A DNA stretch of 64,000 nt. Source: Paenibacillus qinlingensis (lineage in GTDB: Bacteria; Bacillota; Bacilli; Paenibacillales; NBRC-103111). The position numbers and the translations under genes were made by a program. This document shows, piece by piece, positions 33,626 through 43,934 of this stretch (the stretch's first letter is position 1; each line of letters opens with the position of its first letter). The stretch lies in contig NZ_JABMKY010000016.1 of NCBI RefSeq assembly GCF_013204845.1, positions 124,001 to 188,000 on the forward strand, in the 5' to 3' direction. The notes under the pieces are model-generated. The model saw nothing but the letters and a program-made list of their open reading frames with translations, had not been told where the DNA came from and ran no database searches.

Positions 33626-34960
33626 TTAGTCTCTTGGAGTTGTCATTCGCCTATACAGTTCAGGATTTAATTTTTTACCTTGCTGCCAGTGATTTTCCAA
33701 ATAGCCGAACCAAAATCGAAGAATATCTCTTAAGTCAGTTGATGACCTTTTTTGCATCATCTTTACATAATATGGTGAGTTACAAATTAGTCCTGCAACT
33801 AAACGTTTAAAAATAATAAATCTATTTGTAGTTATGCCTGGAGAAAAATCATCATTAAAATCATGATAAAAATCTGAGCCGCCATGAACATATTCCGATC
33901 TCCATGTATAAACATTGTCTACAAGCAATGAGCAATCTGCTTGAGTTACATTAGGTAATTTAACAAGTCTTGGAATCAAAAAAGATAGCCCAGCTCTTTT
34001 ATGATCCTGAGTTTCTAACAGGATAGTTTCTGCAGCAATAGTCAAATGCAATAAAGGCAAACCAATCCCCTCGAAAATATCATCCCGTTCTTCTGACTCA
34101 ATTGCTTTTTTAAAAAACTTTAGACCTTTATGGAACCTTAATGACAATGCCTCTGTAATTCCATTTCGAATTAATGTATTATACAAACTCTCAAACAGAA
34201 GCAAATTTTTTTTGTCGCTTAGCCAATTTAAATTGATATTACAATCAGCATTGTAGCGAAAAGGCATACGACTTATTTGCCAATCTTCTTTTGCATAGAT
34301 CATCATATGATTAGATTCATTTTCATAATCCATTTGAAAATCAATTGGCATTTTATAGTTTGGGTAAATTTTCGCCCAGTAAATTGCTTGAAGTATACAA
34401 TTGGCATAGAAAGAAATTCTCCTTGCAAATTGCTCAACCGATCGATGTTGACCGCGAACTCTCACAGCTAAGAGGGGATGATTAAAAAATCCTGAGGATC
34501 TACTTTGAATGGTATATCTCATTCTTTCTACTGCTTTTCTTGAGGAAGTCTTACCAAGCAACCTTAATACATCTGCTTTTTCTTCAAAGTTTCCGGCAAT
34601 AAAAACAAAGTCTTTAAATCTAATTGTAGAAGTTAAATGCGCATTATTTAAAGGAAATAATACCCACTGATCAGTAATGTTTGCCTGCAAATTGGTTTGT
34701 AGTGTACTTAAAAGAGTATCAGCATCAATTACTCCATAATTTGCTTTATTTTTTATAGTTGGGTGAAGCACATAGGAGCCAAGAAGATGTTCCGTCAATT
34801 CCGGTTCAAAGCTTTGAGAAAAGCTAGGGTGAATTGACAATTTTTCCATTAGATTTGCTAATGGCTTATCGTCTACAAAATTAATCTCATCTGGATCAGT
34901 TAGATTTTTCCTCTTACAATAGTATAGAAATGCTATAGCAAATGGTCTTAAGGTTATCAT
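33626..34960 (-). CDS. HEPN-motif protein, probable defence-associated ribonuclease
   Basis: 444 aa, soluble. The C-terminal 160 residues are helical and contain AAETILL (309-315) and WRSEYVHGG, where R354-x4-H359 is the HEPN RNase motif. A long N-terminal region (1-280) has no feature I can name; the layout resembles ApeA-type or other large HEPN antiphage proteins. It is the last gene of the minus-strand cluster hsdM-hsdS-hsdR-kinase, 165 bp after the kinase, so may have its own promoter. The family is usually inactive until infection; this is inferred, not shown. Confidence 0.7.
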   Translation of the reverse strand: MITLRPFAIAFLYYCKRKNLTDPDEINFVDDKPLANLMEKLSIHPSFSQSFEPELTEHLLGSYVLHPTIKNKANYGVIDADTLLSTLQTNLQANITDQWVLFPLNNAHLTSTIRFKDFVFIAGNFEEKADVLRLLGKTSSRKAVERMRYTIQSRSSGFFNHPLLAVRVRGQHRSVEQFARRISFYANCILQAIYWAKIYPNYKMPIDFQMDYENESNHMMIYAKEDWQISRMPFRYNADCNINLNWLSDKKNLLLFESLYNTLIRNGITEALSLRFHKGLKFFKKAIESEERDDIFEGIGLPLLHLTIAAETILLETQDHKRAGLSFLIPRLVKLPNVTQADCSLLVDNVYTWRSEYVHGGSDFYHDFNDDFSPGITTNRFIIFKRLVAGLICNSPYYVKMMQKRSSTDLRDILRFWFGYLENHWQQGKKLNPELYRRMTTPRD

Positions 34961-35125
34961 ATATCCGTCCTTACTTTGGAAAGTCAGTTCAAATTATTTT
35001 TAATTTAGGTTTGCATGAAATATATTCATACACTTGAAATAATAGAAATTATTGTGATTACAATCCCACATAAACACATTCTTAAGTTAAAGAATTATTC
35101 CAAAATTAACCTCACCAAGTAATAG

Positions 35126-36661
35126 TTAATTTGAGTCCCATCTATTTCTAATAACTGATGGAATACTCTTATTATTTCTATTCTCATTGATAAGTCTTTG
35201 AATTGAAAATCTATTAACAGTAAACCCTACATATTCTAATAAATCTGATAAAATAACTGTTGTCTCAGAATAGACTCCAAGTTCTTCGAGCATTCTCATG
35301 GAAAATCTACCGAAATTATCATAATTAGCAAAGGATAATTTCCGTTCTTTTAAATCCTCAAACATCTCATAAAGTAGTTTCTCAAGCTCATGTTCGTATT
35401 GCATACTAAATACTTCAAAAACTTCTAGGGCGGCAGAGTAGTTAGTCAAAATTAAGTCAGTAAGAATGATTCCTGCATTCTTTCTTGTGAATATATTGTA
35501 TATCTTTTCAGATACAATGTTATTTTGCTCAACCATTTGCATTAATTCTTCCATGGGGTCATAATTTATCTCAGTGTTTTTTAAGTTAACAAAAGCGTCG
35601 TGAAGTTCATTTACATTTTGATATCTTCTGGACAAATCTCTATTTGTAGCTCTCGCTACAATACTACTATATTTATGTTCTCTACTCACGACGCTGCCGT
35701 TAAAAATATAATCAATTAACTTACCTAATGAATAAATATCTGTTTGGATAGATGCATCCTTAATATTATTCAACTGAATTGGATCAGTAAAATGAGCTGT
35801 ACCTACGCCTTTTTCGGTTACTGTTTTATAAGAATAGTTTTTTGTGCTATCCTTTCCAAGTCCAAAATCAGCTAGTTTAGGCTCATTTTTAATCATTAAT
35901 ACATTGTTATAACTTAAATCTCTATGAATTGTTTCAGGATGTATCTCCATTAGTCCTAGCATAATTCCTTCACAAATATGTTCTTGCCATTGTAGATTCA
36001 TTATGTGGTGGTGCTCATTAATAAATTCTTTTAAGGTATAATCCGCAAATTCCATTAGAAAGGAATTGTCATTCTCAGTAAACTCATATACCGAAATCGT
36101 ATATTTGCTTGTATTATACTTGCCCATCAATTCAAATTCCCTTTTAAACCGATGCGTTACTTCAGAATCTGACCAAAACTCAGGTTTTAGTTTTTTTATT
36201 GCATATTTTTTCCCATCTTTAATCCAAGGATAGACTTCAGCAAAGAAACCTTCACCTAACGGCTTTACTTCTGTTTTATTCAAGAATTTAATATCTTTTT
36301 TTGTTTTCACAATATATCGATCTGTTAAGTTAAATATATTGCTATTAATAAATTCAATGATGTCCGACTGAAGTCTTTCGACATCTCCTAAGCTAACCTC
36401 ATTAAAAGATACTAATTCTTCAACTGATAAAGCCATTATCATAACTTCCTCAAGTTTACCCTTTAATACGAGTTCATTCAGTTTTTGTTCTGCGTATCTC
36501 CATCTAGTTGGAAATCCACTACCATAAACATCGTTATAACCAAACTTATTAAAAAAATTGACAAGACTAGGTCCACTCCTTCGAGGGAATGGACCTTCAT
36601 CTCCAGAAAGACTCTTAGCCAGCATTTCAATAATCTTTGGATGACTGATTCTTACATTCAT
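35126..36661 (-). CDS. Hanks-type Ser/Thr protein kinase linked to type I R-M operon
   Basis: 511 aa. N-terminal domain at about 28-75 (GPSLVNFFNKFGYNDVYGSG, then PTRWRYAEQKL) resembles, from memory, the N-terminal domain of AbiJ abortive-infection proteins. Kinase domain at about 130-370: glycine loop GEGFFAEV (136-143), K156, E175, catalytic H246-R-D248 and N253, D265-F-G. All key residues are present, so it should be active. C-terminal 130 residues are helical. No membrane segment or PASTA repeats, so it is not the housekeeping PrkC. It starts 17 bp after hsdR, clearly in the same operon. Probably senses infection and triggers a shutdown response (inference from known defence kinases such as Stk2). 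Confidence 0.8.
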   Translation of the reverse strand: MNVRISHPKIIEMLAKSLSGDEGPFPRRSGPSLVNFFNKFGYNDVYGSGFPTRWRYAEQKLNELVLKGKLEEVMIMALSVEELVSFNEVSLGDVERLQSDIIEFINSNIFNLTDRYIVKTKKDIKFLNKTEVKPLGEGFFAEVYPWIKDGKKYAIKKLKPEFWSDSEVTHRFKREFELMGKYNTSKYTISVYEFTENDNSFLMEFADYTLKEFINEHHHIMNLQWQEHICEGIMLGLMEIHPETIHRDLSYNNVLMIKNEPKLADFGLGKDSTKNYSYKTVTEKGVGTAHFTDPIQLNNIKDASIQTDIYSLGKLIDYIFNGSVVSREHKYSSIVARATNRDLSRRYQNVNELHDAFVNLKNTEINYDPMEELMQMVEQNNIVSEKIYNIFTRKNAGIILTDLILTNYSAALEVFEVFSMQYEHELEKLLYEMFEDLKERKLSFANYDNFGRFSMRMLEELGVYSETTVILSDLLEYVGFTVNRFSIQRLINENRNNKSIPSVIRNRWDSN

Positions 36662-36678
36662 GATAACAATCCCCTTGA

Positions 36679-39600
36679 TTAATATAATTCTTTTCTTTCA
36701 GCAGCTATTGAATAAGAGAATCTATTTGAATTTGTTTCATATAAATTATTTTTCATCTGCAACTCCGCTTGTCTTATCACGAGCTCGGTCGCTTCGGGGA
36801 TTTCATCAGGCGGATACTTGTATTTTTTTAGTAAGCGTTTGATGAGTGAGCGCATGTTTGCTTTGGCATCATTACGTTTGTACCAATCTGGAGTCTTGTT
36901 CTCAGAAATAAGTTGAATAAGGTTCTTCGCCATCTCCCGAAGCACATCCGATTGATAGTGCTCCTTAACCAATTCGGGTTTTGCTAGAGCATCATAGAAG
37001 GCTTGTTCTTCAGGTGATAGATGCAAATCGATACCTTCATTGATGGCTGACTCAATTTCCTTTGCAATATCAATCATCTGCGTAATCAGCACATTAATGT
37101 CTTCAACTTGATTGTACCGCTCGACGATGTTCTTCAATTTCTCAGAGAAGAAGCCAGAGCGAACAATATTGGTTTGCTCGAACCATTTAATTTTATCGTC
37201 GATTAACTTTTTCAATATCGTAGCAGCGACATTCTTTCGTTTCATTGCCATAATTTTTTCTAAATTTTCTACAGATAGAAGACTCTTTTCCTTTTTAGCG
37301 GAGATGGATACAACTTCATCGCCGTCTCTAATAATCGCTTGTTCGATCATCGCTGTAATTTTCTTCTTAAAAGCTTCTACATCTGGCATTCCATCACGTT
37401 CGACCTTAACGATAAATGATTTTACTGCCATGAAAAAGCTTACTTGTACACGAACGGGAAAATCCAAAGCAGTCGCACAGATGTTATAAGCGCTTTGGAG
37501 CCTCGCTACATGCTTAAGAAACACTTCCTTAGCTCGCTCTTTAAGTACATGCTCTACGCCGTCTTGAATCAATTCAAACCGCTCTTTGGGCGTTGCATTC
37601 ATGTACTTACTGAAATCAAAGCCATGGAACATACCCTCAAGAATTTCTACTTCGGTCATGAGGATTTCCTTAGCTTTTTCAATCTCAGGAACACTGTTTT
37701 TATCACGGCTTGTATAAGTATTAAGTGCTTCCTTCAAATACTTGCTAAGCCCGATGTAATCAACAATCAGTCCAGCTTGTTTATCTTTGTATACACGATT
37801 AACCCTTGCGATCGCTTGCATCAAATTATGTTCTTTCATAATTTTATCGATGTACATGGTATCTAGGCTTGGAACATCGAAGCCAGTTAGCCACATATCA
37901 ACGACTATAGCTATCTTCATATCACTGTTATCGTCCTTGAACTGATTGGCGAGCGTCTGACGATGTTGCTTGTTGCCGATGATATCTCTCATTTCCTGAT
38001 TCGTGTCTTTGTTGCTATCGCTCAGCACTAGCCCGATTTTGGCACCAATTTCAGGAGACTTTTCTTTAATAAGTTGATACATGCGGTAGGCGATTTTGCG
38101 AGAATAAGCAACAATCATTGCTTTACCTTTGAGTATATCCTTGCGAATATCATAATGTGCAAGAATATCGTCTACGACAAGATTAAGGCGATCTTCGTCA
38201 CCTATTACGGCTTCCATTGTTACAAGGTCCTTTTTCAGCTTTTCAATCTTTTCAGGTGTAAGTCCTTGAGCCTCGATACTGGCAACTTCCTTGTCGATCT
38301 GATCGAGAATGCCTTCGTCCAAATGCACTTTAGCGAGACGATTCTCATAATGCAAATCGACGGTTGCACCGTCTAACTTCGCTTGTGTCATATCGTATAC
38401 ATCAATGAGTTCACCGAAGACACCAATGGTTGACTTATCGTTGGAATCAACCGGCGTACCAGTAAATCCAATAAATGTAGCATTCGGCAGGGCATCTCGC
38501 AGATATTTGGCATAACCATAGACGAGTTCAGCTTCAAGCGTCTTTTTGTCAATTTTGATATCGGGGTCTATACCGTATTGGGAACGGTGTGCCTCATCGG
38601 CTATTACGATAATATCGTGACGATTCGAGAGTAAGCCAGTTTCCTCGGTAAACTTCTGAATTGTGGTGAAGAAGATTCCCCCAATGGAACGATGTTCCAG
38701 TAATTCAATTAAGTTTTCCCTGGATTCAGCTCGTACAGGCGCTTGCCTAAGAAAATCCGCCGCGCTGCTGAATGTACCATGTATTTGCTCATCGAGATCA
38801 TTCCGGTCTGTTACCACAACAATAGTAGGGTTGTTCAGACGAGCAATAAGACCAGCCGATAGAAATACCATCGAAAATGACTTTCCGGAGCCTTGCGTAT
38901 GCCAAACAACACCGCCGCGTTTATCACCATCAACCGCTCGAACAACACTGTCTATTGCTTTATTCATACCAAAGTATTGATGATAGCCGGAAATAATCTT
39001 GGCTTTGCCACCAGCAAAGAAGCTATAGTTACGAATAACATCAAGAAGCCGCTCTTTGTTCAAAAGCCCTTTCATTAATGTGCCAATCTGAGCGATATGA
39101 GGTTCATCTACGATAGGAGAATGGCGGTCTACCTGCTTCCATTGCATATAGCGGTCATAATCAGCCGTAATCGAACCGAATTTTGCGTTCACACCATCGC
39201 TTATGATACTAAACGCATTATAGTGAAAGAGGGGCTTGATGATATCCTGATAAGTCTTGATTTGTAAATAGCCATCATGGATCGTTGCATCCTCGCGAAC
39301 CGCTGATTTAAGCTCAATAACGACGAGCGGCAACCCATTAACGAACACCACGACATCAGGTCGTTTCTCAGCCTTATGAATGACTGTAAACTGATTAATT
39401 GCTTTAAAATCGTTGTTATATGGATGGTCAAAGTCGATAACCTTAACAATACGCGAAGGAATGTCCTCCCCGTATACTTCAATTCGTACACCTTCAATGA
39501 GAAAACGTTGAAACTGCTGATTAGCGGAAACCAGACTAGCATCATCAATGTATAGCAGCTTGCGAAATGCAGCTTCTATGACTTCTACTGACAAAGTTGG

Positions 39601-39750
39601 ATTAATCACATAAAGAGCTTCTCGTAAATCTTCTTCAAGAACAACCGAATGGTAATCACGAACAAGGTCGTAGCCTTTTTGAACTTTATATTCCAATTCA
39701 TCCTGAAACAAATCAAGGACAATTGATTCTAAGCTATCTTCGGTAAACAT
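36679..39750 (-). CDS. hsdR: Type I restriction enzyme, HsdR subunit
   Basis: 1023 aa, the usual size. N-terminal nuclease domain with PD (131-132) and ELK (146-148) of the PD-(D/E)xK motif (RPDVVVFVNGLPLVVIELK). Superfamily-2 motor with Walker A GSGKS (287-291), DEAH (385-388), SAT-like TGTP (FIGFTGTPVD) and the C-terminal RecA domain with AIARVNR. It translocates DNA with ATP and cuts unmodified DNA in complex with HsdM and HsdS. The gene follows hsdS by 15 bp. Intact and apparently functional. Confidence 0.95.
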   Translation of the reverse strand: MFTEDSLESIVLDLFQDELEYKVQKGYDLVRDYHSVVLEEDLREALYVINPTLSVEVIEAAFRKLLYIDDASLVSANQQFQRFLIEGVRIEVYGEDIPSRIVKVIDFDHPYNNDFKAINQFTVIHKAEKRPDVVVFVNGLPLVVIELKSAVREDATIHDGYLQIKTYQDIIKPLFHYNAFSIISDGVNAKFGSITADYDRYMQWKQVDRHSPIVDEPHIAQIGTLMKGLLNKERLLDVIRNYSFFAGGKAKIISGYHQYFGMNKAIDSVVRAVDGDKRGGVVWHTQGSGKSFSMVFLSAGLIARLNNPTIVVVTDRNDLDEQIHGTFSSAADFLRQAPVRAESRENLIELLEHRSIGGIFFTTIQKFTEETGLLSNRHDIIVIADEAHRSQYGIDPDIKIDKKTLEAELVYGYAKYLRDALPNATFIGFTGTPVDSNDKSTIGVFGELIDVYDMTQAKLDGATVDLHYENRLAKVHLDEGILDQIDKEVASIEAQGLTPEKIEKLKKDLVTMEAVIGDEDRLNLVVDDILAHYDIRKDILKGKAMIVAYSRKIAYRMYQLIKEKSPEIGAKIGLVLSDSNKDTNQEMRDIIGNKQHRQTLANQFKDDNSDMKIAIVVDMWLTGFDVPSLDTMYIDKIMKEHNLMQAIARVNRVYKDKQAGLIVDYIGLSKYLKEALNTYTSRDKNSVPEIEKAKEILMTEVEILEGMFHGFDFSKYMNATPKERFELIQDGVEHVLKERAKEVFLKHVARLQSAYNICATALDFPVRVQVSFFMAVKSFIVKVERDGMPDVEAFKKKITAMIEQAIIRDGDEVVSISAKKEKSLLSVENLEKIMAMKRKNVAATILKKLIDDKIKWFEQTNIVRSGFFSEKLKNIVERYNQVEDINVLITQMIDIAKEIESAINEGIDLHLSPEEQAFYDALAKPELVKEHYQSDVLREMAKNLIQLISENKTPDWYKRNDAKANMRSLIKRLLKKYKYPPDEIPEATELVIRQAELQMKNNLYETNSNRFSYSIAAERKELY

Positions 39751-39765
39751 GGTTTCACCGCCAGT

Positions 39766-41103
39766 CTATAATTCAAGCTCCGACACGTCGATTTCCCCTG
39801 ACATAAGCTTGGGGAGGAGGGTGTCGCGGAGATTGGATAAATTTTTATTCTGCCGATTATTAGATTTTATTTTCTCAAATATCGGCTTAAATTTTTCAGC
39901 TAAATCTTTCATTAATTTTTCAGGAGCCACGACAAAATTTAACGATTCAAAAGTTTGAAAGGTAATTTGTGGGAAAGTACCTGATCGAGATTCAGCAACT
40001 TTTTGAAGATAATTCACTGTTTCTTGATTAGTTAAATAAAAGTAGAGCATTACGGGGTCTACATAGCTTTTCGCTCTTAGAACCATTAATTTGGTGGAAA
40101 CGACATAATTATCAGAATCAAAATCAACGTATGCATACCGTTTATTTTCTGGTCGAATCTCACTGTACAATATATCATTTCTCATAATACTTTTTTTAGC
40201 TTGACCTGGTAAATTAGCTACATTGGAGTATGTTTCATGAAGTATTTCACCTTCAAGAATATCAGAAGTGTTTAAAAATATAATTTCGTCTTTTATGAAC
40301 TTATATGTTTTGGAGACAGATTCTACTAAATCAGATATTTTTGAGTTTTTCCATCCTTTTGGAATCTCTTTCCCTAATTCCTCACACCATTCCATCTCTC
40401 CGCCACTAGACTTATATGGTTCACTGTTTTCATTCGGAAACTCAAAATCAATAAACCATTGCGTGAAAATCACCTGAACCATTTGCTCCATTACTTTGTT
40501 CAAACGGTTGTTTAGTTCAATTTTGTCGTCGAAACTATCAATTATTTTCACAATCTTTTTTTGTATATGGATTTTAGGCACCGGTATTGGTAAACCTTTT
40601 AAAATTGACAAGTTAATTAGTGGTATTGTTGATCCTGTATTTAACAACTTGATATATTTGTTCATTTTTGAACTTGCAAACCAATAATAAGCATAAAAAT
40701 AATCTACAATATTCCCATCTACTCTAGCTCTTAATTGCTTATTTGAAATAACATATTTTGGATATTTGCAATTTGGAGTTATTATTCCTACCTGCCCAAT
40801 TGTGCCAGCAGCAGTGAAAATTAAGTCATTTACTTCAGCATAAGTATTTAGTTCATCAGCCTTTTCATTAGTTACAAACACAAATCCATCATCAACAAAT
40901 CTAGTCAAATCTTGTGTTATGTTATTCCCTCTAATAACTGGAATACCATTATCCACAAAATACTTACTAGAAATATTTGATCCAAATGGACCCGATATTA
41001 TAGAGCCCTTTTCTTTTAAGCAGACATCACTCAAGGTGAATACTGACCAACCAGAAGCCAACTTCCCAAAGTTCTGCTCAAATTTCTCTGTTTCAACACT
41101 CAT
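39766..41103 (-). CDS. hsdS: Type I restriction-modification specificity subunit HsdS
   Basis: 445 aa from ATG 41103. Two target-recognition domains (about 1-190 and 225-430), each followed by a conserved coiled region (KKIVKIIDSFDDKIELNNRL; DLAEKFKPIFEKIKSNNRQN). The TRDs read the two halves of a bipartite DNA target. GGAGG lies 9 nt before ATG 41103; the alternative TTG two codons upstream is closer. Start overlaps the end of hsdM by 11 bp, so translation is coupled. Target sequence cannot be predicted here. Confidence 0.93.
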   Translation of the reverse strand: MSVETEKFEQNFGKLASGWSVFTLSDVCLKEKGSIISGPFGSNISSKYFVDNGIPVIRGNNITQDLTRFVDDGFVFVTNEKADELNTYAEVNDLIFTAAGTIGQVGIITPNCKYPKYVISNKQLRARVDGNIVDYFYAYYWFASSKMNKYIKLLNTGSTIPLINLSILKGLPIPVPKIHIQKKIVKIIDSFDDKIELNNRLNKVMEQMVQVIFTQWFIDFEFPNENSEPYKSSGGEMEWCEELGKEIPKGWKNSKISDLVESVSKTYKFIKDEIIFLNTSDILEGEILHETYSNVANLPGQAKKSIMRNDILYSEIRPENKRYAYVDFDSDNYVVSTKLMVLRAKSYVDPVMLYFYLTNQETVNYLQKVAESRSGTFPQITFQTFESLNFVVAPEKLMKDLAEKFKPIFEKIKSNNRQNKNLSNLRDTLLPKLMSGEIDVSELEL

Positions 41104-42589
41104 ATCCAATAGCCTCCAGACTTTTCTTAATCTTCTCGTCTAAAACAGAAGACTCCGACATTAAATCAGAAAGCTCAGAAACAAGTTTTTCCATCTTTTC
41201 TTCCAACGGCTCTTCATCGATAATTTCTTTCACACCAACGTATCGACCTGGAGTTAGTACATTTTTATTTTTCTGGATTTCCTCCAGCGTAACCGATTTG
41301 CAGAAACCGACCTCATTTTGATATCCGTCATTGTTAATCCACTTATGGTAAGTCTCCGTAATAAGTCTAATATCTGCATCATCAAGTTCACGCAACCTAC
41401 GACTAATCATCGTACCTTTATCTCGCGCATCAATGAACAGCACTTCACCATTGCGTTTCTTAACGCGACGAAGAAACCACAAACATACCGGAATACCTGT
41501 TGTAAAGAACAGTTTATCTGGCAAGGCAACGATACAATCGACCAAATCCTCTTCAATAAATTGCGTGCGAATATTACCCTCACCAGATGTTTGAGAAGAC
41601 AAAGAACCATTCGCCAATACTATACCAGCAACGCCTTTGGATGGTTTTAACTTCGTTAGCATATGAGATAACCACGCATAATTAGCATTACCTTTTGCCG
41701 GAATGCCCCATTTCCAGCGTGGATCTGACAAAAGACTGTCTTGTCCCCAATCACTAATGTTAAATGGAGGATTAGCAAGAATATAATCAAATTTCTCATC
41801 TTTAAATTGGTCACTATGGAAAGTGTCATCATGAGTGTTGCCAAGGTTTGCCTCAATACTCCGAATTGCAAGGTTCATAGTTGCAAGTCTACGAGTCTCA
41901 GCATTCAATTCTTGACCGTATACAGACAGGTTAAAGGCATTACCACCATGCGCTTTAACGAACTTTTGCGCTTGAACGAACATCCCGCCGGAGCCACAGC
42001 ATGGGTCATAGATTGTACCTTCATATGGCTCAATCATCTCGACAAGCAATTTAACAATACTGCTCGGCGTATAAAATTCGCCACCGCCCTGACCGAGCAT
42101 AAAGGCAAATTTGCCAAGGAAATATTCGTATACGCGACCAAGCGCGTCTTCTTCAATTAGAAGTGTATTCGAGTTTTCGAATACCATAACGACCTCGCCA
42201 ACTCTACGTTGGTCAATATCTGCGCCGGAATAAATTTTGGGCAAAACGCCTGCCAAAATTTTATTCTCTTTCTCAATCGCTATAAATGCCTCATCTATGA
42301 CTTGACCAATATTCGGCTTGGTTGCCTGCTCAATAATGAATTTCCAGCGAGCTATCTCCGGTACATAAAATACATTGAAACGCTCATATTCATCGCGATC
42401 ATCTTCAAAGCCGTCACCTTCAGCAATAAGCTCTTTATAACGCAAGTCGAATCGATCGGAGATATATTTAAGAAAAATGATGCCGAGTACGACATCTTTA
42501 TATTTAGAGGCTGCAATACTGCCTCTGAGCTTATCTGCTGCTGCCCATAATTTGTCTTCCATGCTGGTAACTAAGTTTTCTTTTGCCAT
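41093..42589 (-). CDS. hsdM: Type I restriction-modification methyltransferase HsdM
   Basis: 498 aa N6-adenine methyltransferase. N-terminal helical HsdM domain (about 8-140), AdoMet-binding motif I DPCCGSGGMF (195-204) and catalytic NPPF (273-276). With HsdS it protects host DNA; with HsdR it forms the restriction complex. ACGGAGG lies 9 nt before the ATG. First gene of the operon hsdM-hsdS-hsdR-kinase; a 283-bp gap upstream (42590-42872) holds its promoter and no gene. Confidence 0.95.
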   Translation of the reverse strand: MAKENLVTSMEDKLWAAADKLRGSIAASKYKDVVLGIIFLKYISDRFDLRYKELIAEGDGFEDDRDEYERFNVFYVPEIARWKFIIEQATKPNIGQVIDEAFIAIEKENKILAGVLPKIYSGADIDQRRVGEVVMVFENSNTLLIEEDALGRVYEYFLGKFAFMLGQGGGEFYTPSSIVKLLVEMIEPYEGTIYDPCCGSGGMFVQAQKFVKAHGGNAFNLSVYGQELNAETRRLATMNLAIRSIEANLGNTHDDTFHSDQFKDEKFDYILANPPFNISDWGQDSLLSDPRWKWGIPAKGNANYAWLSHMLTKLKPSKGVAGIVLANGSLSSQTSGEGNIRTQFIEEDLVDCIVALPDKLFFTTGIPVCLWFLRRVKKRNGEVLFIDARDKGTMISRRLRELDDADIRLITETYHKWINNDGYQNEVGFCKSVTLEEIQKNKNVLTPGRYVGVKEIIDEEPLEEKMEKLVSELSDLMSESSVLDEKIKKSLEAIGYEC

Positions 42590-42872
42590 TCGTGAATGCC
42601 TCCGTCGAATATATTACTTTGTTAGTAGAAAAGGGTAGCGACTACAGTTTGACAGGAAACATGAGTTCTGTCTTTATTCAATTATTGTAAAACGAAACAT
42701 TCTATAAACAACTTTAGTTTGATAATTTTCGACGCGTCAGTTGTAGTTTCCTGCATTCATAGTGAAAAAGTCCTATATATGGAAGGACTGGAAGGACATT
42801 AATTCACAATTGTTTCCCAAAATAAATTTAATACAGAAATGAAATCAGCGCCAAATATTCTGATGCGATTAG

Positions 42873-43907
42873 TTAGTTAACAAAATAAATGGGATAATCA
42901 ATTAAAGCTTGGATGCCCTTTTTACCTTGTATCTCAAAAGCTTTTTTCCCCTTGAGTATAATGTTCTGATGCTTTTCACGTAAGGTGTCATGGCTATTGT
43001 AAATTCTGCTTAACTGGACACGATTATAAATCTGTCCGAAATTTGGGAATAACTTCTCTTTTAACGGATTTACAAAATATCCAGGTTTGAAAAAAACATT
43101 AATAAACTTAAGTAGCTTTTCTATTGTCTTGCCATTTATGGTATCGTGTTTTGGATCAAACCTATCGTCAAGTTCCCGACCATGTAAATACTGACGGCAT
43201 CGTTCGATATGCTGCTCAAGTGAATCCGACATTTGAACGGTTAATTGATATTCCTCTTCGTCAAGATCGTTAAAAATACGGAGAAGTAGCGTATACGCCT
43301 TTATATTTTCCAATTGACAATCCAAGTAATAAATGAAGTTTAGATAATCCAAATGACTCGGTTTATTGTCTAAATTAAATCTCTTTCTACATTCAACACG
43401 TTTTATCCAGAAATCTTCGTAGAAATCATAAAACAACCAGATTAAATCATTCACGGATTCGCTTTCTTTAAGCGATGCTATTTCAACTAACCGTAACTGC
43501 CATTTATCTTCATTGTTCTCCTGCTTGTATCTTTCTTCGGTTCTGTCGTAATAAAAACGGAAACTACGCGTTTTGTGGTAATCCGCCGAGGGCTTCATAT
43601 ATCGTGTGTCTTGCGGATTCAAATCTTGTTTTCCAAATTCCTGAATAATCTCGCAAGCGTCCCCATAATTAATGATCCGGTAATCACAAAACATTGCTCC
43701 GAAGCCCAATGGTAGAATGCGATCATCTCGATAAACAGGGAAAATGACATATCCCTGTGTCAAATACTCCTTGGCAAAGCCAGGACGAACATTCGCCTCG
43801 TCCAGCTTGAGCATTCTGCGAATACGACTATCACTGGAAAGATCTCGTTCTTTAATAATGAGTGGAGGACATTTCATTTTCTCTAATTCTTTCATAAATT
43901 GATACAA
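42873..43907 (-). CDS. Unrecognised island protein divergent from radC-type gene
   Basis: About 344 aa, soluble, rich in aromatic and charged residues, with no domain I recognise. Helical from about 130 on (LRLVEIASLKESESVNDLIW; YLDCQLENIKAYTLLLRIF). Start is uncertain: TTG 43907 has AAGGTG 6 nt upstream, while GTG 43916 and ATG 43895 are also possible. It shares a strikingly symmetric divergent promoter with the radC-type gene, so the two are probably co-controlled. Could be a regulator, an anti-defence or a mobilisation accessory protein; no evidence decides. Confidence 0.65.
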   Translation of the reverse strand: MYQFMKELEKMKCPPLIIKERDLSSDSRIRRMLKLDEANVRPGFAKEYLTQGYVIFPVYRDDRILPLGFGAMFCDYRIINYGDACEIIQEFGKQDLNPQDTRYMKPSADYHKTRSFRFYYDRTEERYKQENNEDKWQLRLVEIASLKESESVNDLIWLFYDFYEDFWIKRVECRKRFNLDNKPSHLDYLNFIYYLDCQLENIKAYTLLLRIFNDLDEEEYQLTVQMSDSLEQHIERCRQYLHGRELDDRFDPKHDTINGKTIEKLLKFINVFFKPGYFVNPLKEKLFPNFGQIYNRVQLSRIYNSHDTLREKHQNIILKGKKAFEIQGKKGIQALIDYPIYFVN

Positions 43908-43934
43908 CTTTATCACCTTCTTTTCTGTGCATAA

